A stretch of DNA of 64,000 nt from Kalmanozyma brasiliensis GHG001 (taxonomy: Eukaryota; Basidiomycota; Ustilaginomycetes; Ustilaginales). The stretch's first letter is position 1; every line of letters begins with the position of its first letter. Below, piece by piece: positions 32,079-42,428 of the stretch. The notes under the pieces are model-generated. The model was not told the origin of the DNA. It made no database searches and worked only from the letters and a program-made list of their open reading frames with translations. Location of the stretch: assembly GCF_000497045.1 (NCBI RefSeq), contig NW_015961970.1, forward strand, positions 1,426,802 to 1,490,801. Reading direction: 5' to 3'. The position numbers and the translations under genes were made by a program.

Positions 32079-34016
32079 TTACGCGACATCTTGCAGCTCG
32101 ATCTCGGAGTCGAGGAAGGTGAAGTCCTCCTCGACCTCCTGTTGCCAATCGTCGTCGTCATCATCGTCTGCTGGAGGTGCACCGCCATCTCCTTCTTCTG
32201 AAGCATGGCCATCGATCTCGCCATCGCTGTGTGTCGCGGACGGCTGTAGCGTGCCGAACCTAGCTTCGGGATTGAACGTCTTTGGGATCCTCCTCTTCCT
32301 GCTTGCCGCGGTGGGGTCGAAGATGCCGTTCAACAGCCGATCCTTTTGCTGACGTTCGCGTTTGGCGCTGGGCGCATGTCGTACGGGCGAGAGCTGCAGA
32401 CCTGCAAGCCCATTGGCTGAGAAATCCTCGGCGTCGCTCTTGGGTGAGGCGAGAAGGTCGACTGCATACATTCCCGATTTGACGGATGTCGGAAGCGAGT
32501 AGTCTTGTTCGCCGTCGGAGAGCGGAGAGGAGGCGCGTTGCGGGTACAGTTGATAGGGAGTGATGGAGATGGTTCGCGGCTCGTCTTCGTCCGACAGCTC
32601 GACTCGGTGCACTTTGCGCCACGTTTCCACACCAGTTCTGTTCTCCACTGCTTTTGCATCTTTGTTGTTGTGGTTCGAGCTGAGGGCTCGAGTGGGACTG
32701 TTGTTGGGATCGAATTTGGAAGCGGTGCAGGGGCGGACGGTGCTGCTCGGCACGGTGAGCTCTGTGTGCGGCGACGAAGCGCGGTAGCGTGCGGGACTGC
32801 TCGATGCCAACCCCGCCTCCTCATCGTCACTGCTCTGGGGCAGCTGTGTCGCTGCGCGAATCTTATGCTTCTTCCCCAGCCCTTCCTCGTCCACGGTCGA
32901 TCCGGCCTCGCGCGCACGTCGCCTCGCCACATGCGCCGCAAACAGCCCGCCCACAGCCGTGCTCGGCGCATCGTCCATGATCTCATCGTCCGAGGAGGGA
33001 AGGCTGCCACGCGCGGCAAACGACGCCCCGAGCCGATCGGCGCGTGCAGGCGACGCGAAAAGCGGTCGGAACTTCGAGGCTGATCTCGTCGCTTTGTGTG
33101 GGGACTGCATTTCCTCTTCTTCTTCTCTGGAGTGTTTCTCGTTGTTTCGCGTTGCACCGCGGGCTCGACCGAAGATACCGGAGGAGGGGGCAGGATCGCT
33201 TGCCCTCCCTTTGACCTTGCGATTAGAGGCGAAGCCGAATGCACTCAAGCCCTTTTGCACCGCTCGCGGCTCTGTTTGCGCCCCCACGCCTGGGCCGGAT
33301 ACGACCCGCCGGTTTGGAGTGGGTGGTACGTCCTCGCCCCGCAGTCGCTTGCGCGCTTTCGTGCGCGGCGTGTACACTGCCAGGGCCGCGTTCAGCGCTG
33401 CGTCGCTCGGTGTACGGCGGGAAGGCGACTTTGTCGGTGTGCGAGTCTGGAGAGTGCTCCGCAGTTTTGAGGGAGAAGAAGTAATGTACTGCGCTGCGGA
33501 GGGTGATTTGGTCGGTGTAAAGCTGTTGCGTTGGAGAAAGGGCTTGGTGGGCGTGAGGTCGACTTCGATAAGCGAGCGCGCTGGGCTGGCGGGAGAAGGC
33601 TTGGAGGGTGAGGCGAAGGGGTTGCGACTCTTGCCCGGTGTTGCCGAGGGCTTTGTTGGTGTGCGAAATGGATTCCGCGACGGCGTACCTGCGTCCTTCA
33701 CTGAGGGTCGTTTGGATGGCGTCCCTGCGTCCTTTAGCACCTTTCGTTTGGATGGTGTTCTAATCACCTCGTCCAGGCGCTGCTTCGAGCTCGACGGCAC
33801 CGCCTCCTCGTTCAATCGCCGCTTTGAGCTCGATGGTGCATCGCTACGTCTCGGTTTCGGCTTGGCAGCAGCGTCGCCACCAACAGCTTGCCATGTGTCG
33901 TAGGTGCCCGCGATGCCCGGGTCCGCGAGGATGTCTCGCTTGGTTGGGTCTCGCCCGTGTTGCGCCTTGAAGGCTTTCTGCCATGTTTTGAGCTCTCGCC
34001 GGAGGAGCTGCTCCAT
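32079..34016 (-). CDS. sld2: DNA replication initiation protein Sld2/Drc1
   Basis: Sld2, once phosphorylated by S-phase CDK, binds Dpb11/Cut5 and helps load the CMG helicase at origins. The conserved N-terminus is clear: LRRELKTWQKAFKAQHGRDP, then KRDILADPGIAGTYDTW (residues 4-42). The remaining 600 residues are disordered and packed with SP/TP sites (TPSKR, TPTKP, SPSKP repeats), the expected CDK substrate pattern. The acidic end contains WQQEVEEDFTFLDSEIEL. The start at 34014-34016 is the first ATG that immediately precedes the conserved helix; the frame upstream reads as a hydrophobic stretch that does not fit. It is 645 residues, longer than the yeast protein mainly through the linker. 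Confidence 0.87.
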   Translation of the reverse strand: MEQLLRRELKTWQKAFKAQHGRDPTKRDILADPGIAGTYDTWQAVGGDAAAKPKPRRSDAPSSSKRRLNEEAVPSSSKQRLDEVIRTPSKRKVLKDAGTPSKRPSVKDAGTPSRNPFRTPTKPSATPGKSRNPFASPSKPSPASPARSLIEVDLTPTKPFLQRNSFTPTKSPSAAQYITSSPSKLRSTLQTRTPTKSPSRRTPSDAALNAALAVYTPRTKARKRLRGEDVPPTPNRRVVSGPGVGAQTEPRAVQKGLSAFGFASNRKVKGRASDPAPSSGIFGRARGATRNNEKHSREEEEEMQSPHKATRSASKFRPLFASPARADRLGASFAARGSLPSSDDEIMDDAPSTAVGGLFAAHVARRRAREAGSTVDEEGLGKKHKIRAATQLPQSSDDEEAGLASSSPARYRASSPHTELTVPSSTVRPCTASKFDPNNSPTRALSSNHNNKDAKAVENRTGVETWRKVHRVELSDEDEPRTISITPYQLYPQRASSPLSDGEQDYSLPTSVKSGMYAVDLLASPKSDAEDFSANGLAGLQLSPVRHAPSAKRERQQKDRLLNGIFDPTAASRKRRIPKTFNPEARFGTLQPSATHSDGEIDGHASEEGDGGAPPADDDDDDDWQQEVEEDFTFLDSEIELQDVA

Positions 34017-34354
34017 CTTCTTCGCTCCTGCAGCGCTGGCGCTGATGAACAGGATGAAAGAACAAGGTGCTGAAAGGCAAGAGAGGGTATGATGGTGAAA
34101 CGAGAAGATTTGCAAGAATCGTGTGGAGTGCGCCTTACACTTTACGCGTCGCGCGTGTTTAGGGGCGTTTTTTACGATGTTACATCCGCGGAGCTGAGGC
34201 GCTAAGGCTGCAGCTGGCCGCCTGTCAAGGACTGAGACCCTGCAGTGATACTCTTAACCCCGCACGTGCAGCTGCTCTCGAACGTGGTCCATGGTGATGT
34301 CAAGTCCCTTCTCGCTGTCCACTTCCATCCCCACTCATCTCGACTTCGCCCAAC
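34017..34354. promoter_or_regulatory. Divergent promoter, sld2 / flavoreductase
   Basis: About 340 bp separates the two start codons and must carry both promoters. No clear TATA box or known site was seen. Confidence 0.4.
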
Positions 34355-36328
34355 ATGAACGCCTCGCACGAATGGCACGCCGGCGAGCTAGCCATCCAGA
34401 CCGCACTGGGCCACAAAGACGCCGTTGCTGGAGCGCACTCGATCTTCCGCCCGCAACTCACCGCGCAGCACCAGCAGTTCTTTCCCGCGCTCAACATCTT
34501 GCCGGTATGCACGCTTGACGCGCAGGGTCGACCGTGGGGATCCTTTCTCGCCGCTTCTGACGGTGAGGCTGGATTCGTGAAGTGTCCTTCTTTCTCGTCG
34601 CTCATCGCGACCGGCATGCGGCTGCACGAGGACCATCCTGTCGAAATGGCCCTGAAGGAAGGCGCGAAGTTCGGTATGACTTCGCTGGTCATGGGTGATG
34701 ATGCGAGCTACCAAGGGCCGGGATTGAAGCTCATTGCTGGTGTAGGGGTTATGTTTGACAACAGGCGGAGGAATAAGGTTGCTGGATTCATCAACGAGCG
34801 CAACACCGGCAGTGCAGAGGAGCGATCGATCCAGGTCGAGGTGCTGGAGAGCCTCGGCAACTGTCCGAAGTACATCAACACGAGAAGGCTTGTCACAAAC
34901 CCGCAGCACAGCTCAAAGATGCTACTCAAGTCGCTGGAGATTAATTTGGGCGAGGGGCTGCCGAAGGAGACGCTGGAGCATGTTGCCCAGGCAGACGCAG
35001 TGTTTTTGGCCACGAGGTACACAAGTCCAGTGCAGACCATCTTCAAGTCTCGGCTCGGAATCAATATTCGCGGTGGCAAGCCGGGCTTCGTGCGAATCAC
35101 CACCGAGGAGGGACGGACGGTGGCCTATCTGCCGGACTACTCGGGAAACCGCTTCATGTCCTCCCTCGGCAACATCCACAACGATCGAGTCGCAGGGCTG
35201 ACCATCCCGCTGATGCAAAAAGGACGGCCGATCGACGTGGTCTACCTCACAGGAACGGCGGTGGTGCTGCTGGGCAAGGAGTCGAGCAGCATCTTCCCTG
35301 GTGTGTCCACATGCGTGCGGATCGAGGTGACAGGGTTTATGCATGTACAAGACGCAGTGCCGCTCATGGCGGATGACTTCGATCCGAGCGACGGCGTGGA
35401 AGACTTTGAGGAGAAGGGGGAGGACGGTGTGGGGTGGAGCCCGTATAACCCACCAGTGCGGCGGTTGCGCTCTGAGCTCGGCGATCCGTCTTTCGATCAG
35501 GGGACAGCTAACGAGGCGACGCTGATCAAGTTCCAGGCGCATACGCAGACCCTCGCCACATTCACATTCCGACTCGCGGAGCCGGTGAGGTATAGGGCAG
35601 GCCAACACGTCATCCTCGACTGCAGCTCGCTGCTAGATTCAGAGGTGAAGGAGTATAAGCACATGTCGGACAGAAGGGGTGGCGAGCAGGAACTCAACGA
35701 CAGCGGCGTGCGGACGTGGACGATCAGCTCGGGGCCAGGAAGCGCAGATGAGCTGCAGGTGACAATGCGCAGGGTGGATGCTGGGAGGGTCACACCGAGG
35801 ATGTTTGAGTTGGGGGCAAAGGGGGAGGAGGTGAAGCTGCCGGTGCTTGGTGTGGGAGGAGAGTTTGTGCTGCCCAAAGAGAAAAGAAGGATGGTGTGGG
35901 TGGCTGCTGGGGTGGGTTTCACGCCTTTCCTGAGCTTCTTGAGCCACCTAGCGAAGGGGACGGAGCAGATGGATGTGACGATGGTGCTGGCGGCGAGCAG
36001 GGCGGAAGTGGGGACGCTGCTGCGGCTCATACGTACTGCCACCGCTGGTGCAGCCACGACAGGCAAGCTGGTGATCCACGTCGTCTCTGCAGGACTCGAC
36101 TCGCAAACTCTTACCGCATCGCAGCCCGATTCAAGCGCCCTGGATGTCACCATTACACATCACGACACACGACTCAACCCGCAGCTGCTGTTGGACGTAT
36201 GTCGAGGGGTTGAGAAGGCAGAGACGTGGGTATGCGGCCCGCCGGTGTTCGAAACGATGGTGATGCAGACGCTGGAGGAAGCGGGCTGGTCGGGCGAAAG
36301 CGTGCATCGGGAGTCGTTTGCTTTCTAG
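34355..36328 (+). CDS. Fusion: PNPOx-like flavin barrel + ferredoxin-reductase domain
   Basis: The 657-residue protein joins two redox modules. Residues about 40-330 look like a pyridoxamine-phosphate-oxidase-like split barrel (ILPVCTLDAQGRPWGSFLA, LGNIHNDRVAGLTIPLM), a flavin-binding fold. Residues about 370-655 are a ferredoxin-NADP reductase-type unit: FRLAEPVRYRAGQHVILDC and RTWTISSGPG bind FAD, VWVAAGVGFTPFLSFLSHL is the pyridine-nucleotide motif, and WVCGPPVFETMV is the typical C-terminal reductase motif. There is no 2Fe-2S cysteine cluster at the end, unlike many bacterial phthalate-dioxygenase-type relatives. The likely job is NAD(P)H-driven electron transfer to an unknown acceptor. 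It is a single exon beginning at the ATG at 34355. Confidence 0.82.
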   Translation: MNASHEWHAGELAIQTALGHKDAVAGAHSIFRPQLTAQHQQFFPALNILPVCTLDAQGRPWGSFLAASDGEAGFVKCPSFSSLIATGMRLHEDHPVEMALKEGAKFGMTSLVMGDDASYQGPGLKLIAGVGVMFDNRRRNKVAGFINERNTGSAEERSIQVEVLESLGNCPKYINTRRLVTNPQHSSKMLLKSLEINLGEGLPKETLEHVAQADAVFLATRYTSPVQTIFKSRLGINIRGGKPGFVRITTEEGRTVAYLPDYSGNRFMSSLGNIHNDRVAGLTIPLMQKGRPIDVVYLTGTAVVLLGKESSSIFPGVSTCVRIEVTGFMHVQDAVPLMADDFDPSDGVEDFEEKGEDGVGWSPYNPPVRRLRSELGDPSFDQGTANEATLIKFQAHTQTLATFTFRLAEPVRYRAGQHVILDCSSLLDSEVKEYKHMSDRRGGEQELNDSGVRTWTISSGPGSADELQVTMRRVDAGRVTPRMFELGAKGEEVKLPVLGVGGEFVLPKEKRRMVWVAAGVGFTPFLSFLSHLAKGTEQMDVTMVLAASRAEVGTLLRLIRTATAGAATTGKLVIHVVSAGLDSQTLTASQPDSSALDVTITHHDTRLNPQLLLDVCRGVEKAETWVCGPPVFETMVMQTLEEAGWSGESVHRESFAF

Positions 36329-36331
36329 CTT

Positions 36332-36530
36332 TGTCACACTTGCTATCCCAGAAGTCACATCTTGGCGCGATTCATCGACGTGTCACCACATGCGCCTTCT
36401 GAGAAGTCACATCTCTGCGCAGCTGTTCACAGTATCTCGGATGTGCCTTCCGAAAAGTCACCTCTCGGCGCAGGTATTCTAACTTACGTCCCGTCACATT
36501 GACCATCCGAGAAGTCACGTCTTGGCGCGG
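36332..36530. repeat. Four-copy imperfect tandem repeat, about 52 bp unit
   Basis: Four related copies of a core reading GAAGTCACATCTTGGCGCG or close variants start at 36351, 36403, 36454 and 36511, so spacing is 52, 51 and 57 bp. Each core is preceded by a TGTCAC- or TTCAC-like block and a short CCNTCCGA-like lead-in. The array begins just after the flavoreductase stop codon and could be part of its 3' UTR, a minisatellite, or a set of protein-binding sites. Confidence 0.75.
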
Positions 36531-38238
36531 CGAAGACCGCTTTGCCCACGCGCTAGATCACCTGCGCGAGACTATCGCGGGTGCGTCGGACCACTTCGAT
36601 CTGTCCGCGCTTTGTTCACGATATCAGATTTGGCTCCACTGTAGATTCGGCTCAAGATCAAGGTTGGTGCGGCGTGTGACAATAGAGAGAAGGCGCAGTG
36701 ACGAAAGGTCCCCACCACAACGTTACGGGCCGGCAAATTGTGCAGAAGCCAGGAGGTGCAGGAACAAATCTCGGCGTCTATAAGCCCACCATATGCGAAG
36801 GGTAGTATCACGTTCAGCTGCTTGCTGGCAGGGGCCCGAGCTGACCGACTGCCATCGGTGGATGGTCCGTCGATCGACCCGACGGTCTCGATGCAAAATC
36901 GAAGCTCGTGCTCCCATCGGACTGGAGTTCGAAGGACGGAAAGAACAGGGTAGGGCGCGGGCACAGATCGGTTCGACAGGTGACAAGCTCGCTTAAAATA
37001 GGCCCCCAGACACTCCCGCCTGAAACACCCGTGGAAGAACCAAGGCCGGGTGCACTCACGGCGCACTTTCAAGAACGCGAGCGTAGAAAGCGCTACGGCT
37101 GCGTCCGAGCGGTCGGCGTCGAATGCACCCGTATGGAAGGCGAGTCTGCGACCGCGACCTGTTAGCTAGTCTCTCGAGATAGAGTGATGGCCGGTTGCGG
37201 CCAAGATCGTCCTGATGGGCGGGGCTTAGCGCTCTTGATTTGGGCGTAAGTGCCTTTAGACAGCAGCACGGAGATAGTCACTGCGAAGCCGGGTAATTCG
37301 AAATTGGGTCGATCACGGATTTGGAATTGAGAAGCGTCAAGCCCCTTGCTGGCTGCTTCAGGGGGTATCCAAGCTTGAGCTTGATTTTGTAGTCGCGCGA
37401 GGGTCAGAGCGTTCGAACAAGCACCCCACAGCACAGCGCGGTATCGATTTTTCCCCTTTTTCTCGGATTATTTTTGGTGAATTTCGACATTTTCGAGCGA
37501 CAGCAGGGGCAGAGCGAGTGGCTTGGGGATAGGCTGGAGTGGTGACTGCGCTGTGCTGTGCTGTGCAATCCAATTCAGGTTGGTTCGGATGCAGCTGTGG
37601 TTGGTTCGTTTCGGTGCGCCCGTCTGTCAGCCGTGCGAACAAATTGGCCAGCCGGTCTGGCCAAGGAAATTAGGAGGCAGCAGCCAGCAGTCACGCAAGC
37701 CCGGCTCCGTCAGCCTCGGATTCTATGGCACTCACGCATTTGCCCTGTTTCCTCTCCGCCCGCCCACACATGCACAAACAGAGACACTCACTCTTCGCTG
37801 GCTCTTTTCATCCGACTTTGCTTCACACCACATCTCCATCTCATCTCCATCATTGCTCGTTGCTCCTTCCTTCAGAACGAGTCAGCGGCTGAGTTGAGAT
37901 CCTTTACCTATACAGCGCACCTCCTCCCACTCTTCCGCGTCCAACAACATCGGTCCTTTAACCGACTTGCATCGGCCAAATCACCCCTTTTTGCTAGGAT
38001 CGCACCTTGCTTCCGCACCACACAGCTGAGCAGCTCATGGCAACCGCCTTCATTGCCGCCACCACAATCACCTCCTGATCAGCATCGCCCGCTCTTTGCT
38101 GCTCGTCGTCACCCTCACTCACTCACCAACTTAGCTCGGTCCCACCAGTCTCGACGCCAAGTAGCAAGCTGAGGCGTGCGCTTCGTCCCAACCATCATCT
38201 CCGCATCTCATCCTCTTCCGCAGTAACCAGCAGCAGTC
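36531..38238. promoter_or_regulatory. Long upstream region and leader of casein kinase I
   Basis: This 1.7 kb contains no gene I can support. It includes a small CTGTG run at about 37546-37566 and a pyrimidine-rich stretch from about 37740 to 38238 that should be the CK1 leader. No TATA box stands out. Confidence 0.35.
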
Positions 38239-39535
38239 ATGGATCTTCGCGTAGGAGGAAAGTACCGAATCGGTAAGAAGATTGGATCCGGCTCCTTCGG
38301 TGACATCTACCTTGGCATCAACATCATCTCGGGTGAAGAGGTTGCCATCAAGCTCGAGTCGATCAAGGCGAAGCACCCTCAGCTCGAATACGAGGCCAAG
38401 GTCTACAAGACCCTCGCCGGTGGTGTCGGTGTTCCTTTCGTACGATGGTACGGCCAGGAATGCGACTACAATGCCATGGTCATCGACCTCCTCGGCCCTT
38501 CGCTCGAGGACCTCTTCAACTTTTGCAACCGAAAGTTCTCCCTCAAGACTGTCTTGCTTCTCGCTGACCAGATGGTATGTATCATGTTTCGAGCCGCTCC
38601 TCGACTCGTTGCGGTGTTTGGTGCTTCGCCGCCGACCACAACGCGAAGGCTCCGGCGCAGCAGCAACGGTCCCACAGATAATCAAATGACGTTCAGCAGA
38701 CTGACTCAACTTTTCTCTATTGCTGCGCTTTTGCACATTACAGATCTCTCGCATCGAGTACATCCACTCCCGCAACTTCATCCACCGTGACATCAAGCCC
38801 GACAACTTCCTCATGGGCATCGGCAAGCGAGGCAACCAGGTCAACGTTATCGACTTTGGTCTCGCCAAAAAGTACCGCGACCCCAAGACTCACCTGCACA
38901 TTCCCTACAGAGAGAACAAGAACCTCACTGGTACCGCTCGCTACACCTCCATCAACACCCATCTCGGCGTGGAGCAGTCTCGACGAGACGACCTCGAGTC
39001 CCTGGGCTACGTGCTCATGTACTTCCTCCGTGGCTCGCTTCCGTGGCAAGGACTCAAGGCGGCCACCAAGAAGCAAAAGTACGACCGCATCATGGAGAAG
39101 AAGATGACCACCCCCACCGAGCTCCTCTGCCGAGGCTTCCCCTCCGAGATGGCCATCTACCTCAACTGCTGCCGATCGCTTCGCTTTGACGACAAGCCCG
39201 ACTACTCGTACCTCCGCAAGCTCTTCCGCGACCTGTTCGTGCGTGAGGGTTTCCAGTACGATTACGTGTTCGACTGGTCTATCCAGCAACGCAGCGAAGA
39301 CGCCAAGGCCGAGCCCGTCGTCAAGCAGCAGCAGGTGCCCCAGCAGCAGGCCGCACAGCTCCCGCGCCGCAAGGTGCTGCCTCAGGAGGGTGACGAGGCT
39401 GTCAACAACGGCATGGATACCACCCGTGCCGCTTACGGCACTGCTCGACCCGCCGACAAGGCCTACCTCACCTCGCAGAACATGCCCAGCTCCTCTCGTC
39501 CTCTCAAGCGCGACGACCAGCCTGGCTACTACTAA
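38239..39535 (+). CDS. Casein kinase I, delta/epsilon type (two exons)
   Basis: CK1 of the HHP1/Hrr25 type phosphorylates acidic or primed sites and acts in DNA repair, vesicle traffic and meiosis. Exon 1 is 38239-38574 with a GTATGT donor; exon 2 starts after the ACAG at 38743 and runs 38744-39535, phase 0, giving 375 residues. Kinase motifs are complete: [40 protein letters not shown] and the CK1-specific [20 protein letters not shown]. The C-terminal tail is Gln/Ser-rich and short, without the prenylation cysteines of the membrane-bound Yck group, so it is probably nuclear and cytosolic. Confidence 0.94.
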
Positions 39536-40781
39536 GGTGATGCAATGGGCGGCAGTGCAATGAGTTCGCGAGGCATCTGCACTGGCTTGTCATCCCTTGT
39601 CGGAGTCGGTACTCGATTGGCAGGACGGAGGATGGATCGAAGACCTGGCCTCGCCCATCGCTTCCGATGAACGCCACAGCAGCAGGAGACCGGATACAGG
39701 GCCTCTCTTCAACGCTTCCATCTCCGGTCTCGATTCTGCATTCTCACCAACCTCCATCCACACGCTCTTGGCAACTTTCGTATCTTTTGGCATTCTTACG
39801 GCATAGACGGTCGGGCGACCGCTTGGTTTTGATCACGAACTTTTCATCTTCTTCACATTGGGCGTAGAACCGGTCTCACGCTCAGTCTTCCTCGCGGATA
39901 TGCGAGAGGGCTTCGGAGGAATCAAAGGGACAGGTGTCCTCGTATCGTGATCATCAACCACAAACCGAGCAGCAAGGAAGTTACGTGCTGCTGCTTGCTC
40001 TCTCGACACGGCAGCAGCACGAACAGCTGGCTTTCCATCTTCCTTGTCAAGGCCCGACGTCTCATCGCCACCTTTCCATGCCACCAGATCTCGCCAAGAT
40101 CGTTCTTCTCTTCTTCAGTCTCCTAGCAAAAGTCGACACCCCCCTCTCTCGCCCCCTTCTCTCCAACGCGACGCATCCATCGCAATGTGCAGCGTGTCGC
40201 TTCACGCGCATCATCGGTCCCGCCAAATGCGAGTGCAAGTGACGCTTCGCCGTACCGGGTTGCTTGCTCCGGATGCAGCCTGCATGGGCCCGTCGCTTCC
40301 CCAGCCCCTCTCAACAACGCCAACTGTCTACGGTCTTTACTCGTCAATGCATTTTCAACCGCTTCCCACCCCCAACTTCACCGCTTCAACTCGATGTTTG
40401 AACCTTTCACTCTGTTCCCCCCATCCCCACTGCTGTCGTCCAGTCCCCACGTTTGTTCATCACGACGTCACTCGCTTCCTCTGCACTCTCACGTCTTGAA
40501 TCCCAATCATGCGTTTTTTTACCTTTCGTCGTGGCTTGATATTGAGGGTCCGAGTGCTGAGAATCTTGGTTGTGTGGTGCCAGTCTGTGACACTCCAATG
40601 CATGCAGCGATCTTGTTGCGAATCTGAGGTGCTTTGTCTCCGCCGAGCCTTCCATCACGATCACGCAGCGAAAGCACTCCCAACTCATTCTCGAGAAGTC
40701 TCTTCATCATCCCTCATCGCACACTCGCAGACCTCCGCGCACACGATCAAAGTTCTTGAATCAAATCATTGCATTACCTCT
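39536..40781. other. Convergent 3' region, CK1 / rpn5
   Basis: This 1.25 kb lies beyond the CK1 stop and the rpn5 stop, which face each other. It is unusually long for a convergent gap and contains a coding-like frame on the minus strand (listed next). The rest is pyrimidine-rich and featureless. Confidence 0.35.
39833..40211 (-). other. Possible unannotated small gene, structure unresolved
   Basis: On the minus strand 40093-39833 reads as a charged protein tail (DLVAWKGGDETSGLDKEDG, later PVPLIPPKPSRISARKTER) ending with TGA. There is no in-frame ATG. A neighbouring frame starting at ATG 40211 reads MRVKRHAAHCDGCVALE and continues basic until past 40050. Joining the two needs an intron or a one-base shift that I cannot place. 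I do not recognise a family; it may be a real gene inside the long convergent gap, or a chance pair of frames. Confidence 0.25.
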
Positions 40782-42428
40782 CTACTGCCCTCGAATGCCC
40801 GCACGGTGAATAGCCCACTCCTTCTCCACCAGGTGCGTAACCTTCTCGACGGTGCTCATCAACCTGTTCATGTCGCCGGACCAATCGTTGAGCACGTCGG
40901 CGTTGCTTTTGCGCTTTTCGAAGTTGACCACCCCCGCAGGGCGGTCCATCTTGGCGTAGATGGTTCCGCTCGAGACGAGGTCTGCGAGGCTAGACTCGGA
41001 CTCTTTGGGGCTGAGGTCGAGCAGTTGGGCGAGACGGGGGAGGGTGATTCGAGTGTAATAGGATGAGATGACGCGAATGTTGTGTTCGACCACCCGTTTG
41101 TGCAGTTGGTCCCATCTGTGGGCGCCGTCTTTGGGCGACTTGCCTTCTTGAGCGGGAGCGGCGTTTTCGGTGGACGAAAAGGTGGGGGATTGTCGAAGGA
41201 GCGGACCGTACAACTCCTCGATCCCGGGCCACCGCATCAGCTCGGGCGTCGTAAAGCATTTCAACAAGTTGCGGTGCTCGGGAACCTCCTCCAACCCTGG
41301 ACCGGCTTCGACGCGAGCCATGAGATCCGATTGCTCGTTATCAAACTTGCTCAAGGCCAAAAACACCACCACGTTCCGCAAAACCTCCCTCCTCTTCCCA
41401 TCATCCTTCTTGACAGAGTCAGTTTCGAGGATCTCGCGATAAAACTTGCAGATGTCCAAAAACTTATCTTCCGCCAGCGCATACTTGACCATCAGATCGT
41501 AATACCGCAATTTAAGATCGTGATGCTTAGGGTTGTCAAAGATCTTGGTGTTGATCTTTTTGCTGACGATGGCCATTTTGGCCAGGTCGTGACGTTCGTA
41601 GTTGAGACGCATCTGTTCGAGGATGAACTCGACTTTCTCGCGACGATCCATGCTGCCGAACGTTTCGACGGCGAGGTCCTGGAGTGCGTCGGCGGCCTCG
41701 GTGATTTTGCCGTCGGAGTAGAGCATGCGACTGAGCAAAAGCGTGACACGGGCTCGTTCGACTTCCACGAAGATCTTGCCCTCCGTCACCGTGCGCAACA
41801 GCTCGACGAGTTTCATCCGCACCTCGGGGGTCACACCAGCATCACCGATGCGTCTACCAGCATCCATGAGTTCGAGCACCTTGGCGTTCTGTTGGCCGAC
41901 TTTTTCGCGTTCTCGCTCCTCAGCGTCTTCCTGTCGTCGTCGTGCATCCTGCGCCTCTTTCGACTCTTTCTTGCCTTCGGTCGCTTCCTTTTTGGCGGCG
42001 AGTCGAGCTTCCTTCTCCCGTTGCTCCGCGGCGAGCTCGCGCGCCTCCTCGTCTTTCACCGCCGCCTCCCTCGCCCGCTCCTCCTCGGGATCCACCGCGT
42101 GGTGCAAGAAGCACATCACCAACTGCACCATTCGCGTCGTAGCCATCTTGAGCTGACCATGACGCTTGCTGAGACTCGTCACCGTGTCAGAGAGGAGCTG
42201 CCAGTTGGTCGACTCCGGCGAGGGAGTGTTGCGCACCAGCAGGATGGCTAGCAACAGGAGGCGGGTGGTCGAGGTCAAGTCGGCCGCATTGCGCGATTTC
42301 TTTTCCAAGGCAAAGACCTTTTCGAGTGCAGAGCTGAGGTTGGAGGATGCGAGGCTGCGAGCTTCGGGGATGAGCGCGTCTACTTCGGTGGTGTAGTCCG
42401 CTTCCTGCTTCTTTTCGGGTGCCGACAT
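40782..42428 (-). CDS. rpn5: 26S proteasome lid subunit Rpn5 (PSMD12)
   Basis: Rpn5 is a PCI-domain scaffold of the proteasome lid. The 548-residue protein has the expected helical N-terminus, the KINTKIFDNPKHHDLKLRYY block, the PCI region (RWPGIEELYGPLL, ITLPRLAQLLDLSPKESE) and the C-terminal helix ending AIHRAGIRGQ. It is about 100 residues longer than typical Rpn5. The surplus is mainly a highly charged insertion at about residues 113-180, rich in Glu, Ala, Arg and Lys and predicted to form a long single helix or disordered arm. The start at 42426-42428 (MSAPEKK) was chosen because it begins the conserved region; the open frame upstream has no matching sequence. Confidence 0.92.
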   Translation of the reverse strand: MSAPEKKQEADYTTEVDALIPEARSLASSNLSSALEKVFALEKKSRNAADLTSTTRLLLLAILLVRNTPSPESTNWQLLSDTVTSLSKRHGQLKMATTRMVQLVMCFLHHAVDPEEERAREAAVKDEEARELAAEQREKEARLAAKKEATEGKKESKEAQDARRRQEDAEEREREKVGQQNAKVLELMDAGRRIGDAGVTPEVRMKLVELLRTVTEGKIFVEVERARVTLLLSRMLYSDGKITEAADALQDLAVETFGSMDRREKVEFILEQMRLNYERHDLAKMAIVSKKINTKIFDNPKHHDLKLRYYDLMVKYALAEDKFLDICKFYREILETDSVKKDDGKRREVLRNVVVFLALSKFDNEQSDLMARVEAGPGLEEVPEHRNLLKCFTTPELMRWPGIEELYGPLLRQSPTFSSTENAAPAQEGKSPKDGAHRWDQLHKRVVEHNIRVISSYYTRITLPRLAQLLDLSPKESESSLADLVSSGTIYAKMDRPAGVVNFEKRKSNADVLNDWSGDMNRLMSTVEKVTHLVEKEWAIHRAGIRGQ

